Assembly (NCBI GenBank): GCA_016844605.1
Contig: JAENJD010000005.1
Span: 1-34,027, forward strand
Origin: Steroidobacteraceae bacterium
GTDB lineage: Bacteria > Pseudomonadota > Gammaproteobacteria > Steroidobacterales > Steroidobacteraceae
DNA length: 34,027 nt
Reading direction: 5' to 3'
A program made the translations under genes and the position numbers. Every line of letters starts with the position of its first letter. Position 1 is the first letter of the stretch. A model generated the notes under the pieces. The model worked only from the letters and a program-made list of their open reading frames with translations, made no database searches and had not been told where the DNA came from. Of this stretch, positions 1 through 7,610 are shown in pieces.

Positions 1-1
1 G

Positions 2-2311
2 TTCGATGGCAACAAGCTCGTCTTCGCGATGCGCATGCCGCTGATCCCAGGCGCGATGGATAGCGAACAGCCCAAGTGGACCATCTATGAGTACGACCGC
101 CCGACCGACACGCTGCGCCGCGTGATCGCCTCCGACCTCGTCGCCGAGGAAGGTCATGACGTTGCGCCCAACTACCTGCCGGACGGCCGCATCGTGTTTT
201 CGTCCACGCGCCAGCGCCAGTCAAAGGCCGTGCTGATCGACGAAGGCAAGCCGCAGTTTGCTGCCCAGGACGAAGACCGCAACGAACACGCCTTCGTGCT
301 GCATGTGATGAACCCGGACGGCACCATCATCCAACAGATCATTCGCCAGATCTCCTTCAACCAGAGTCACGACATGGACCCCGCGGTGCTCGCGGACGGA
401 CGCATCGTGTTCAGCCGCTGGGAGAACGCCAGTGGCAGCTCCATTCATCTATATACGGTCAATCCCGACGGCAGCGGTCTTGAGCTCCTGTACGGCGCGA
501 ACAGCCATGCAACGGGAACCGGAACGACGGACGTCCAATTCCTGCAGCCGCGACCGCGGCCCGATGGCAGCATCGTCGCGCTGTTGCGTTCATTCGACGA
601 CACCGAACTCGGCGGCGATCCGGTGTCGATCGACGCCACGAGCTTCGTCGAGATCCAGCAACCGACACTGTCCAACGCAGGCCTCGCCGGTCCGGCGCAG
701 AGGCGGCTTTCCCCCAATGACGTGCGCACCGACCCAGGCCCGTCGCCGGGCGGGCGCTATGCGTCGATATTCCCGATGTGGGACGGCACGAACCGGCTGC
801 TCGTCAGCTGGACCATTTGCCGGCTGCTCGAGGGCGGGCTTACCGTGCCCTGCACCGCCAGCCGCCTTGCAAATCCGGCGGCCGTGACGGCGCCGCCACT
901 TTATGGCGTCTGGATCTTCGATCCGCGCGATCTCACGCAGCGGCCGGTGCTGCAGCCAACCGAGGGCGTGCGCTATTCGGACGTCGTGCTGATGGCGCCG
1001 CGTGTGCCGCTGCCCGCCGTGATCCTCGATGCCGTGGCCGGCGTCGATTACGACCCGTTGCTCGCCGCGGAAAATGTCGGCATCCTGAATATCAAGAGCG
1101 TCTACGACCTGGATGGCGTGGATGCCGCGCCCGGCGGCATCACGGCGCTGCGTGACCCGGCGCAGGCGACCGCGGATCAGCGTCCGGCCCGCTTCCTGCG
1201 CGTGGAGAAGGCGGTCGGCCTGCCCGATGACGAGGTGCGCGATTTCCGCGCCACAGCCTTCGGAGCCGCGGGCGGTCTCGGCATGCGCCAAATCCTGGCC
1301 TATGCGCCGATCGAGCCCGACGGCTCGGTGCAGATCAAGCTGCCTGCCGGCGTGCCATTTGCGGTCGGCGTCGTCGATCGCGATGGGCGGCGTATCACGC
1401 CGCGACACCTCAACTGGATGCAGTTGCGGGCCGGCGAGCTCCTGAACTGCAATGGCTGCCACGTGCCTGCTGGCGCGCAAACTCCACCCGCAGTTTCCCA
1501 CGGACGCCGCCAGCTGTTTGTCTCCGTGAATCCGGGCGCGCCGACCACGGGCCAGCCATTCCCGAATACGAACGCGGCCTTGTTTGCCAACATGGGCGAG
1601 ACCATGGCGGAAGTGCGCGCGCGCATCAGTTGCCAGACCAATTGCGCCTCGCAGCTGCCTTCCGTGGACGTCATCTATGACGACGTCTGGACCGACCCGG
1701 TTGCAGCCGGCCGGCCCGCCGACACTTCATTCAGCTATCGCTACAACCAGCTGACGACTGCGGCGCCGACGAGCGGCAGCTGCCAGTCGAACTGGACCAT
1801 GCTGTGCCGTATCACAATCCACTACCCCAACCATCTGCAACCGCTGTGGACATTGCCGCGACTGACCCTGGACGCAGGTGGCGCGGTGATTGCCGACCGC
1901 ACCTGCGTCTCCTGCCACAGCCCGGCTGATGCCGCCGGCGCCGTGCGGGTGCCGGCCGGGCAACTCGACCTTTCGGGTGGTCCATCACCCGACGAGGCCG
2001 ACCATTTCGTGTCCTACCGCGAACTGCTGTTCACGGACAACGCGCAGGAAGTTAACATGGGCGCGCTGCAGGACATCCTGGTGCCGGGTCCGCCGGATCC
2101 GATCACCGGGCTGCCGACGCTCGTGCCCGTGCCCGTGAGCCCCTCGATGAGCGCTGCGGGCGCCAGGGCTTCGGCGACGTTCTTCAGCCGTTTCGATGCG
2201 GGCGGATCGCATGCAGGCGACCTGACCGCGGCGGAACTCAGGCTGATCGCCGAATGGCTGGACATCGGTGGGCAGTATTACAACGACCCGTTCATGGCGC
2301 CGACGAATTGA
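2..2311 (+). CDS. HzsA-like beta-propeller protein with two c-type haem sites (5' partial)
   Basis: The reading frame is open from base 2, so the gene starts upstream and the first internal ATG at 29 is not the true start. The N-terminal half repeats the PD40/TolB-type propeller pattern (DGRIVFSS, DGRIVFSR, NPDGSG). The C-terminal half has two CxxCH haem-attachment motifs, CNGCH (codon near 1448) and CVSCH (codon near 1904). This layout matches proteins annotated as related to the hydrazine synthase alpha subunit, but here it is only a structural resemblance and anammox chemistry is not implied. Haem attachment would place the protein in the periplasm or outside the cell. Extra cysteine pairs (SCQTNC, GSCQSNWTMLC) could form disulfides, which fits a thioredoxin encoded downstream. 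The next gene begins 4 bases after the stop, so an operon is likely. The family call is good; the substrate is unknown. Confidence 0.75.
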   Translation, partial: FDGNKLVFAMRMPLIPGAMDSEQPKWTIYEYDRPTDTLRRVIASDLVAEEGHDVAPNYLPDGRIVFSSTRQRQSKAVLIDEGKPQFAAQDEDRNEHAFVLHVMNPDGTIIQQIIRQISFNQSHDMDPAVLADGRIVFSRWENASGSSIHLYTVNPDGSGLELLYGANSHATGTGTTDVQFLQPRPRPDGSIVALLRSFDDTELGGDPVSIDATSFVEIQQPTLSNAGLAGPAQRRLSPNDVRTDPGPSPGGRYASIFPMWDGTNRLLVSWTICRLLEGGLTVPCTASRLANPAAVTAPPLYGVWIFDPRDLTQRPVLQPTEGVRYSDVVLMAPRVPLPAVILDAVAGVDYDPLLAAENVGILNIKSVYDLDGVDAAPGGITALRDPAQATADQRPARFLRVEKAVGLPDDEVRDFRATAFGAAGGLGMRQILAYAPIEPDGSVQIKLPAGVPFAVGVVDRDGRRITPRHLNWMQLRAGELLNCNGCHVPAGAQTPPAVSHGRRQLFVSVNPGAPTTGQPFPNTNAALFANMGETMAEVRARISCQTNCASQLPSVDVIYDDVWTDPVAAGRPADTSFSYRYNQLTTAAPTSGSCQSNWTMLCRITIHYPNHLQPLWTLPRLTLDAGGAVIADRTCVSCHSPADAAGAVRVPAGQLDLSGGPSPDEADHFVSYRELLFTDNAQEVNMGALQDILVPGPPDPITGLPTLVPVPVSPSMSAAGARASATFFSRFDAGGSHAGDLTAAELRLIAEWLDIGGQYYNDPFMAPTN

Positions 2312-2315
2312 AGCG

Positions 2316-3050
2316 ATGAGACTCTTCATTGCCTGCGCGCTGCTCATGTGCGCCGGCGCCGCCATTGCCGCTGACCGCGATGCACTCACGGTCATCGTCG
2401 TCGATCCCTATCTGGAACTCCACACCGGTCCCGGGCGTGGATTCCCCATTGTTCAGGTCGTACCACGGGGCGAGACGGTCCAGGTGCTCAAGCGGCGCAC
2501 CGACTGGTTTCAGATCCGCGATGCCGCCGGCCACGAAGGCTGGGTCCATCGCAGCCAGATCGCAGAAACGCTGGTGCCCGCAGGCGCGAAACTGGAAATT
2601 GACGACCCCGCACGCGAGGACTTTACGGCCCATCGCCGCGAGGTCGGCCTGATGCTGGGCGACTTCGGCGGCGCCAATGTAGTCACCGTGTATGGCGCCT
2701 ACGCATTCAATGCGCACCTTTCCGGCGAACTTGCGCTGTCGCACCTGCTCGGCAGTTTCTCCGACGGCCAGATCGTCGCAATCGGCGCGACACACGTGTT
2801 CGTTCCGGAATGGCGCATCCAGCCCTTCGCGTCGATGGGCACGGGGCTGATCCACGTCGAGCCAAAGTCCACGGTGGCGCAGTCGCCCCCACGGACCGAC
2901 CAGCTGGCCTATGTTGGCGTGGGCGTGCGCTCCTATCTGGCGCGACGGTTCATACTGCGGGCCGAATACAAGAACTATGTGGTCTTCACGGACCGTGACG
3001 AGAATGAGGAAGCCTACGAATGGAAAATTGGATTCGCGTTCTTCTTCTGA
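2316..3050 (+). CDS. Secreted SH3b-domain outer-membrane beta-barrel protein
   Basis: 244 residues starting at ATG 2316, four bases after the preceding stop. This start is preferred over an upstream in-frame ATG inside that gene because it gives a clean signal peptide (MRLFIACALLMCAGAAIAA). Residues about 25-90 look like a bacterial SH3 domain (LHTGPGRGFPIVQVVPRGE, then WFQIRD and EGWVHRSQI), a fold that often binds peptidoglycan or peptides. The rest alternates polar and hydrophobic residues and ends in four phenylalanines, typical of a small outer-membrane barrel. Its barrel shares a local pattern (VxVVYGA, then a run ending in EL/EG) with the next protein, suggesting a diverged pair. The role is unknown; the position suggests an envelope partner of the haem protein. 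Confidence 0.7.
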   Translation: MRLFIACALLMCAGAAIAADRDALTVIVVDPYLELHTGPGRGFPIVQVVPRGETVQVLKRRTDWFQIRDAAGHEGWVHRSQIAETLVPAGAKLEIDDPAREDFTAHRREVGLMLGDFGGANVVTVYGAYAFNAHLSGELALSHLLGSFSDGQIVAIGATHVFVPEWRIQPFASMGTGLIHVEPKSTVAQSPPRTDQLAYVGVGVRSYLARRFILRAEYKNYVVFTDRDENEEAYEWKIGFAFFF

Positions 3051-3751
3051 CAGCGGTCCTGGGGATGACCGGCTGTGCGTGGATGCCCTGGCGCGACAAG
3101 CCTGCTACAGGCACGGCGCCTACGGGCACGGCGCCTGCAGGCAGTGAATCCACTGCGCGGCGGGCCGACCAGACCCCTGTTGGCAGTGAGGACAATCAGG
3201 TCGTCATCGATCCCCAGGTCGAGCGGCGTGACGTCCGCCCCGCCCGCATCGACACGGAAAACTGGGAGGCCGGCGCCTATATCGGGTCCCTGTCGGTCGA
3301 GGATTTTGAAGTCAACGTGGTCTACGGCGCCCGGCTTGCCTACCACATCAATGAGGACTTCTTTGCCGAGGGAATCGTCGGCTTCAGCAATGCCGGATTG
3401 TCCAGTTTCGAGCGCCTTTCGGGTTCTGCGCCGCTATTAAGCGACAGTGAGAGGGAGTTCACGTACTACAGCCTCGGCTTCGGTTGGAATGCACTTCCGG
3501 GTGAGGTATTCCTGGGCGGCAGGCGTGCACTGAACAGCGCCATTTATCTGACGCTCGGTGCCGGCAGCACGCGATTCGCCGGCGGTGACAGGTTCACGCT
3601 GACGGCCGGTGCCGGCGCGAGGGTGCTGGTCAAGGACTGGCTCGCTGCACACCTGGACATTCGTGACCACGTGATGGAAATCGATGTATTGGGCAAGAAC
3701 AAGACTGCCCACAATTTTGAAGCGACGCTGTCGCTGACGGCGTACTTCTGA
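3020..3751 (+). CDS. Outer-membrane beta-barrel lipoprotein
   Basis: 243 residues. The N-terminus MENWIRVLLLTAVLGMTGC is a lipoprotein signal peptide with the acylated cysteine at position 19. A low-complexity linker follows (repeats of TGTAPTGTAPAG), then a barrel-like domain with strands such as NVVYGARLAYHI and a C-terminal SLTAYF. The start overlaps the end of the previous gene by 31 bases; no later start would keep the signal peptide, so the overlap looks real and suggests translational coupling. It resembles the barrel half of its neighbour but lacks the SH3 domain. I recall no characterised homologue; membrane location is inferred from the lipobox and terminal aromatic residue. Confidence 0.7.
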   Translation: MENWIRVLLLTAVLGMTGCAWMPWRDKPATGTAPTGTAPAGSESTARRADQTPVGSEDNQVVIDPQVERRDVRPARIDTENWEAGAYIGSLSVEDFEVNVVYGARLAYHINEDFFAEGIVGFSNAGLSSFERLSGSAPLLSDSEREFTYYSLGFGWNALPGEVFLGGRRALNSAIYLTLGAGSTRFAGGDRFTLTAGAGARVLVKDWLAAHLDIRDHVMEIDVLGKNKTAHNFEATLSLTAYF

Positions 3752-3762
3752 GGTAGACGCCA

Positions 3763-4272
3763 ATGCCGATGAACAGGAAATTGCATGTTGCTGCGCTGCT
3801 GGCGGGGCTGCTCGCGCTGTCCTGGTCCGCGCTCGCGACCGACGGCGCGCCCCCCGCGCCGGAATTCAGGCTCGTCAGCCGCGCCGGCGGCGAAATGTCG
3901 CTTTCCGGCCTGCGCGGCCAGGTTGTCATGATCAATTTCTGGGCCAGCTGGTGCGGACCCTGCCGGCAGGAGTTCCCTGCGCTTGACGAGATGTACCGGA
4001 AGTACAAGCCGATGGGATTCGCAATGGTTGGCATCAATGTCGAAAGCGACAAGGCGGACGCCGAGCGCTTCCTCAGCGCGCGCCCCGTCAGCTTCCCGAT
4101 CCTGTTCGACCCCGACAACCATGTGAGCGGCAGCTATGGCGTGAGCGCCATGCCGACGACCGTGCTGGTTGACCGCAAGGGCCACATACGCTGGCAGCAC
4201 CGGGCCTACAAGCCGGGCGACGAGGCCGAGTACATCGCCCAGATCCGCGCGATGCTCCGCGAGCCTTCGTGA
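3763..4272 (+). CDS. TlpA-like periplasmic thioredoxin-fold protein
   Basis: 169 residues. A signal peptide (MNRKLHVAALLAGLLALSWSALA) precedes an AhpC/TSA-Redoxin type thioredoxin domain. The active site is WCGPC at about residues 64-68, in the context INFWASWCGPCRQEF. The cis-proline loop is seen as SAMPTTVLVDRKG near residue 130. TlpA/ResA proteins reduce disulfides outside the cytoplasm, often to prepare apocytochromes or metal sites. Here likely partners are the haem protein and the cysteine-tailed DUF4266 lipoprotein. The start may be ATG 3763 or ATG 3769. The stop overlaps the next start as GTGA, indicating coupled translation. Confidence 0.85.
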   Translation: MPMNRKLHVAALLAGLLALSWSALATDGAPPAPEFRLVSRAGGEMSLSGLRGQVVMINFWASWCGPCRQEFPALDEMYRKYKPMGFAMVGINVESDKADAERFLSARPVSFPILFDPDNHVSGSYGVSAMPTTVLVDRKGHIRWQHRAYKPGDEAEYIAQIRAMLREPS

Positions 4273-4496
4273 TCTCATCCCGCGCATTGTTCGCTGCGCT
4301 CGCGCTGCTGGCTTTCTCGGGTTGCTCGCATGTCGAGCCCTGGGTCAAGCCTTACGAGCGTGAGAATCTCGCCGATCCGATCATGGCCTGGGACCGCGAC
4401 CCCGTCGCTTCGTCCTACATGCGCCATGTCTACGAGTCCCGCGAGGGTGCCCGCGGCGCCGCGGGCGCAACCGGCGGCGGCTGCGGATGCAACTGA
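4269..4496 (+). CDS. DUF4266 lipoprotein with Cys-Gly-Cys C-terminus
   Basis: 75 residues, GTG start overlapping the preceding stop (GTGA). A lipobox (LLAFSGC) puts the acylated cysteine at about position 19, followed by the DUF4266-like core HVEPWVKPYERENLADPIM and YMRHVYESREGARG. The protein ends GGGCGCN, so two cysteines sit at the extreme C-terminus on a glycine-rich tail. From memory this tail is conserved in the family, but I could not check. No biochemical function is known. It is encoded between a thioredoxin and a DUF3570 protein, with ApbE nearby; the tail could bind metal or be a redox substrate of the thioredoxin (inference). Confidence 0.8.
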   Translation: MISSRALFAALALLAFSGCSHVEPWVKPYERENLADPIMAWDRDPVASSYMRHVYESREGARGAAGATGGGCGCN

Positions 4497-5638
4497 ACCG
4501 GATAGCCCGCGGAATCGCAGCCGCGCTGGCTGCGGGCTGGCTGCTCTGCCCGGCTCTGTCGATCGCCGGCGTCCTTCCCGAAGACCGCGCCGACCTGATG
4601 TACCACTACTACGACGGTGGCGGCGTCCGGATCGACGGCCCCTCGCTGCTGGTGCGCAAGAAATTTGCCGAGAAATATGCGGTCAATGCGAGCTATTACG
4701 TCGACATGGTGTCCTCGGCCTCCATCGACGTCATCACGACAGCCAGCCCCTACCAGGAGGAAAGAACCCAATATGGCCTTGGTTTCGAGTACCTGCGCGG
4801 CAAGGTCACCTACGCCGCCAGTTTCAGCAACAGCAAGGAAAATGATTACGACGCCGATACGGCCAGCTTCTCGATCAGCCAGGACATGTTCGGCGACCTG
4901 ACGACGGTCCAGCTTTCATTCAGCCGCGGCAAGGATGACGTGACGCGCCGCGGCGACCCGCTGTTCGGCGACAAGGTCGACCGCCATATCTACGGCATTG
5001 ATGTCTCCCAGATCGTCAGCAAGAAATTGATTCTCGGCGCGTCCTGGGAAACCACGACCGAAGAGGGATTCCTGAACAATCCCTACCGGCGCGTGCGCTA
5101 CGTGGACGCCGTGCCGCTTGGCTATTCATACGAGTTCGAACGCTATCCGCGCACGCGAACCGGCAATGCTCTTGCACTGCGCGCTCGCTATTACCTGCAC
5201 TACCGCGCCGCGCTGCAGGGCGACTATCGCTGGTACAACGATACCTGGGGCATCGACGCGAACACATTCGAGATCGCCTACACGCAGCCGATTGGCGACC
5301 GGCTGATGTTCGATGTCCACTTCCGCTATTACATGCAGGGCGCGGCCGATTTCTACTCGGACCTGTTCCCGCGAGCGAACTTCCAGAATTTCCTCGCGCG
5401 CGACAAGGAACTCGCGACGATGGATAGCCAGACGCTGGGTTTCGGCGTCGGCTACGAGTTCAACGTCCCCAGGGTCGAGTTCATCCAGAAGGCCACGGTG
5501 AACCTGAAGTACGACTTCATCCGGTTCAATTACGATGATTTCCGCGACCTGCGGCCGATCGGCCTCACGCCCGGCACCGAGCCCCTGTACAGCTTCGACG
5601 CCAACGTCATCCGGCTCTTTTTCTCCGGCTGGTTCTAG
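4487..5638 (+). CDS. DUF3570 outer-membrane protein
   Basis: 383 residues, starting at an ATG that overlaps the end of the DUF4266 gene by 10 bases. A signal peptide precedes VLPEDRADLMYHYYDGGG, typical of DUF3570 proteins. Most of the chain is amphipathic beta-strand (YGLGFEYLRGKVTYAASF, FDVHFRYYMQ) ending in FFSGWF, so an outer-membrane barrel is likely. Residues 73-79 (DMVSSAS) and 81-87 (DVITTAS) are tandem copies of D-x-[VI]-[ST]-[ST]-A-S, close to the D-x-x-[ST]-G-A-[ST] sequence that ApbE modifies with FMN on Ser/Thr. The convergent neighbour is ApbE, and the two stop codons share the palindrome CTAG (5635-5638). Flavinylation of this protein is a hypothesis. Confidence 0.8.
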   Translation: MQLNRIARGIAAALAAGWLLCPALSIAGVLPEDRADLMYHYYDGGGVRIDGPSLLVRKKFAEKYAVNASYYVDMVSSASIDVITTASPYQEERTQYGLGFEYLRGKVTYAASFSNSKENDYDADTASFSISQDMFGDLTTVQLSFSRGKDDVTRRGDPLFGDKVDRHIYGIDVSQIVSKKLILGASWETTTEEGFLNNPYRRVRYVDAVPLGYSYEFERYPRTRTGNALALRARYYLHYRAALQGDYRWYNDTWGIDANTFEIAYTQPIGDRLMFDVHFRYYMQGAADFYSDLFPRANFQNFLARDKELATMDSQTLGFGVGYEFNVPRVEFIQKATVNLKYDFIRFNYDDFRDLRPIGLTPGTEPLYSFDANVIRLFFSGWF

Positions 5639-6624
5639 GGTGCCCTCCCCCCGTCGGGGGGCGCCAGTCCTTTCGAATAGAACACGCGGCCGTCGCTTCG
5701 CACGACAACCGCATCGACGTCGTCCTGGGATTCGATCAGCGCGAGGCCCCGCTCAGGCCCCATCACGAACACGCTCTTGGTCAGGCCTTCGGTCAGGGTC
5801 GCATTGGGGCCGATCACGGTGACACTGCGCACGCCCACCGGGCTCCTGCCGGTGTGTGGATCGATGATGTGGTGGTAGCGGACACCGTTCTCGTCGAAGT
5901 AGCGCTCGTAGTCGCCCGACGTCGACATCGCCGTGTCCTCCAGCGGGATTCTTGCGATCACACGATTGGGGTCGTCCGGATGCCGGATACCCACGATCCA
6001 TGGCTTGCCGCGCCGGTCGCCCAGGATGCGGCTGTCGCCCCCGGCGCTGACGGTCGCATTCCGGATGCCGCGCGCCTGCAGGATCCGGGCGGCCGAATCC
6101 ACCGCGTAACCCTTGGCGATGCCACCGAGGTCGATCCGCACGCCAGGCATCAGGAATCGAACCGTCGAAGCTTCGCGGTCCACCACGACATGACGCCAGC
6201 TGATCGCCGGCAGGGCCGCCTGGATCTGGGCCTCGCTGGGATGACGGTGCTCTCGGTAGTCGTAAAGGTTGCCGACACTCGCGTAGGTGATGTCGAAGGC
6301 GCCGTCGGATAGTTCCGAAAACTCCAGCGCCCTCGCGATCAGCGCCGCAAGTTCTGCGTCCACCTTCACGGGCGCGGTTGCGGCGTCACGGTTGATCTGC
6401 GAAAGCTGGCTCTCGGGCTTGTAATGCGACATCAGGTCGTCAATGCGGTGCATTTCGGCCATTACCGCATCGATCGCGGCCTCGGCCTGGCCTGCATCCT
6501 CGTGCCAAAGCTCGACCGAGATGCGCGTCCCCATGATCGCGGCCTCGCGCTCATGCCATTCGGCCCGCGCCGTGACCGGAATCAGCAGCAACAATGTGGT
6601 GAAGGCGCTTGCGATTCGGCGCAT
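5635..6624 (-). CDS. apbE: FAD:protein FMN transferase
   Basis: 329 residues. ApbE transfers FMN from FAD to a Ser/Thr of extracytoplasmic target proteins, using Mg2+. A signal peptide (MRRIASAFTTLLLLIPVTARA) is followed by family motifs: IMGTRISVELW, DDLMSHYKPESQLSQIN, GAFDITYASVGNLYDY, RIDLGGIAKGYAVD, NATVSAGGDSRILG, and the late ISDPHTG-like motif IIDPHTGRSPVGVRSVTVIG. Of two adjacent ATGs (6627 and 6624), 6624 is better spaced from GGGAAG; the longer frame reaching 6855 has no signal peptide and crosses the intergenic region. No FMN-binding-domain protein lies in the window, so DUF3570 is the best local candidate acceptor. The gene converges on DUF3570 with shared stop bases. Confidence 0.92.
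   Translation of the reverse strand: MRRIASAFTTLLLLIPVTARAEWHEREAAIMGTRISVELWHEDAGQAEAAIDAVMAEMHRIDDLMSHYKPESQLSQINRDAATAPVKVDAELAALIARALEFSELSDGAFDITYASVGNLYDYREHRHPSEAQIQAALPAISWRHVVVDREASTVRFLMPGVRIDLGGIAKGYAVDSAARILQARGIRNATVSAGGDSRILGDRRGKPWIVGIRHPDDPNRVIARIPLEDTAMSTSGDYERYFDENGVRYHHIIDPHTGRSPVGVRSVTVIGPNATLTEGLTKSVFVMGPERGLALIESQDDVDAVVVRSDGRVFYSKGLAPPDGGRAP
5639..5665. terminator. GC hairpin between convergent DUF3570 and apbE genes
   Basis: A six-base C run (5647-5652) and a six-base G run (5656-5661) are separated by three bases, with an outer GGTG/CGCC extension. It lies just after the DUF3570 stop and inside the last codons of apbE. No T-run follows on either strand, so termination activity is uncertain. 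Confidence 0.35.
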
Positions 6625-6781
6625 CATTGCTTCCCAGTTTGAACGATACGGCGTGGCGCTGTCGATTTGCGCGGACCCGCCGTCGCACAACGGATACAAT
6701 TGGCCGAGCGGCCCGCCTGCAGGGGAACCTGTCACGATTGGCATGGTCTGTTCGCTCGGGCCCTGAACAGGAAGAACCAAA

Positions 6782-7570
6782 ATGAAATTTTCCGGAATCA
6801 TCCTTGGCGCTGTTCTCGCCGGCGCACTGACCGGCGCACCTGCTTTGGCGGTCACGCGCGAGGAAGCAACGATCGATAACTCGATGGTCGTGCTGCGCGA
6901 GCTTCAAAGTATGCCGGATCTTCAGATCCCGGATCAGCTGCTGGCCCGCGCCGAAGGCATCGTGATCCTGCCCGCAAACGTCAAGGTTGCGCTGATCGGC
7001 GGCGCGCGCTTCGGCGGTGGCGTGATGCTGGTTCGGACCCAGAATCGTGACTGGAGCAATCCGGTCTTCGTGAAGTCCGGCGGTGGCAGCGTCGGCTTTC
7101 AGTGGGGCGGCCAGGTCGCCGACATCGTGCTCGTGTTGACGACCAAGCGAAGCATCGAAGGCATCACGGACGGCAAGCTGACGCTCGGCGCCGACGCCTC
7201 GGTCGCCGCCGGCCCGGTCGGCCGCACAGCCATGGCCTCGACCAGCCTGACCTTCGATTCCGAAATTTACGCCTACTCCCGGACCAAGGGACTGTTCGCA
7301 GGCGTCTCGCTGGAAGGCAGTGGCATCTTCATCAACAACAAGGCCAACCGCCGTTTCTATGACGGCGAGGCCAGTGCGACCGCGATACTGTCGGCCAACA
7401 GCACGCCCCCGGCACCTGCCGATGAGCTCGTTGCCGAAATCCGCCGCATCACCTCGGTCGCGCAGCAGCCTGCCGCTGAAAACGCAAAGCCTGCGACCGA
7501 AGTGGCGCCGGTGGAAGCGCGTACCTATCCATTGCCCGATCCTCAGCCCGGCGCCGAGCCGCCGAACTGA
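6782..7570 (+). CDS. Secreted SYLF-domain lipid-binding protein
   Basis: 262 residues. A signal peptide (MKFSGIILGAVLAGALTGAPALA) is followed by a SYLF/YSC84 (DUF500) domain. Signatures are AEGIVILPANVKVALIGGARFGGGVMLVR, VGFQWGGQVADIVLVL, GADASVAAGPVGR, EIYAYSRTKGLFAGVSLEGSGIF and the NNKANRRFYDG element. Eukaryotic SYLF domains bind phosphoinositides; bacterial homologues are poorly understood envelope proteins. A proline/alanine-rich tail of about 45 residues ends the protein. The start has a good ribosome-binding site (GGAAG, seven bases upstream). The gene is divergent from apbE across about 155 bases with no clear promoter that I can defend. Confidence 0.85.
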   Translation: MKFSGIILGAVLAGALTGAPALAVTREEATIDNSMVVLRELQSMPDLQIPDQLLARAEGIVILPANVKVALIGGARFGGGVMLVRTQNRDWSNPVFVKSGGGSVGFQWGGQVADIVLVLTTKRSIEGITDGKLTLGADASVAAGPVGRTAMASTSLTFDSEIYAYSRTKGLFAGVSLEGSGIFINNKANRRFYDGEASATAILSANSTPPAPADELVAEIRRITSVAQQPAAENAKPATEVAPVEARTYPLPDPQPGAEPPN

Positions 7571-7610
7571 GGCACAAGCGCGCTTCGGCGCCTAGCAGGG
7601 GGGAATCGGC

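Noticed and set aside
590-1501. 303-codon open frame antisense to the haem protein
   Set aside because: High-GC shadow frame; no family motifs, and the sense frame has haem motifs and propeller repeats.
6628-6855. N-terminal extension of apbE
   Set aside because: It would remove the signal peptide from the N-terminus and cross the divergent gene's start; the ATG behind GGGAAG is better.
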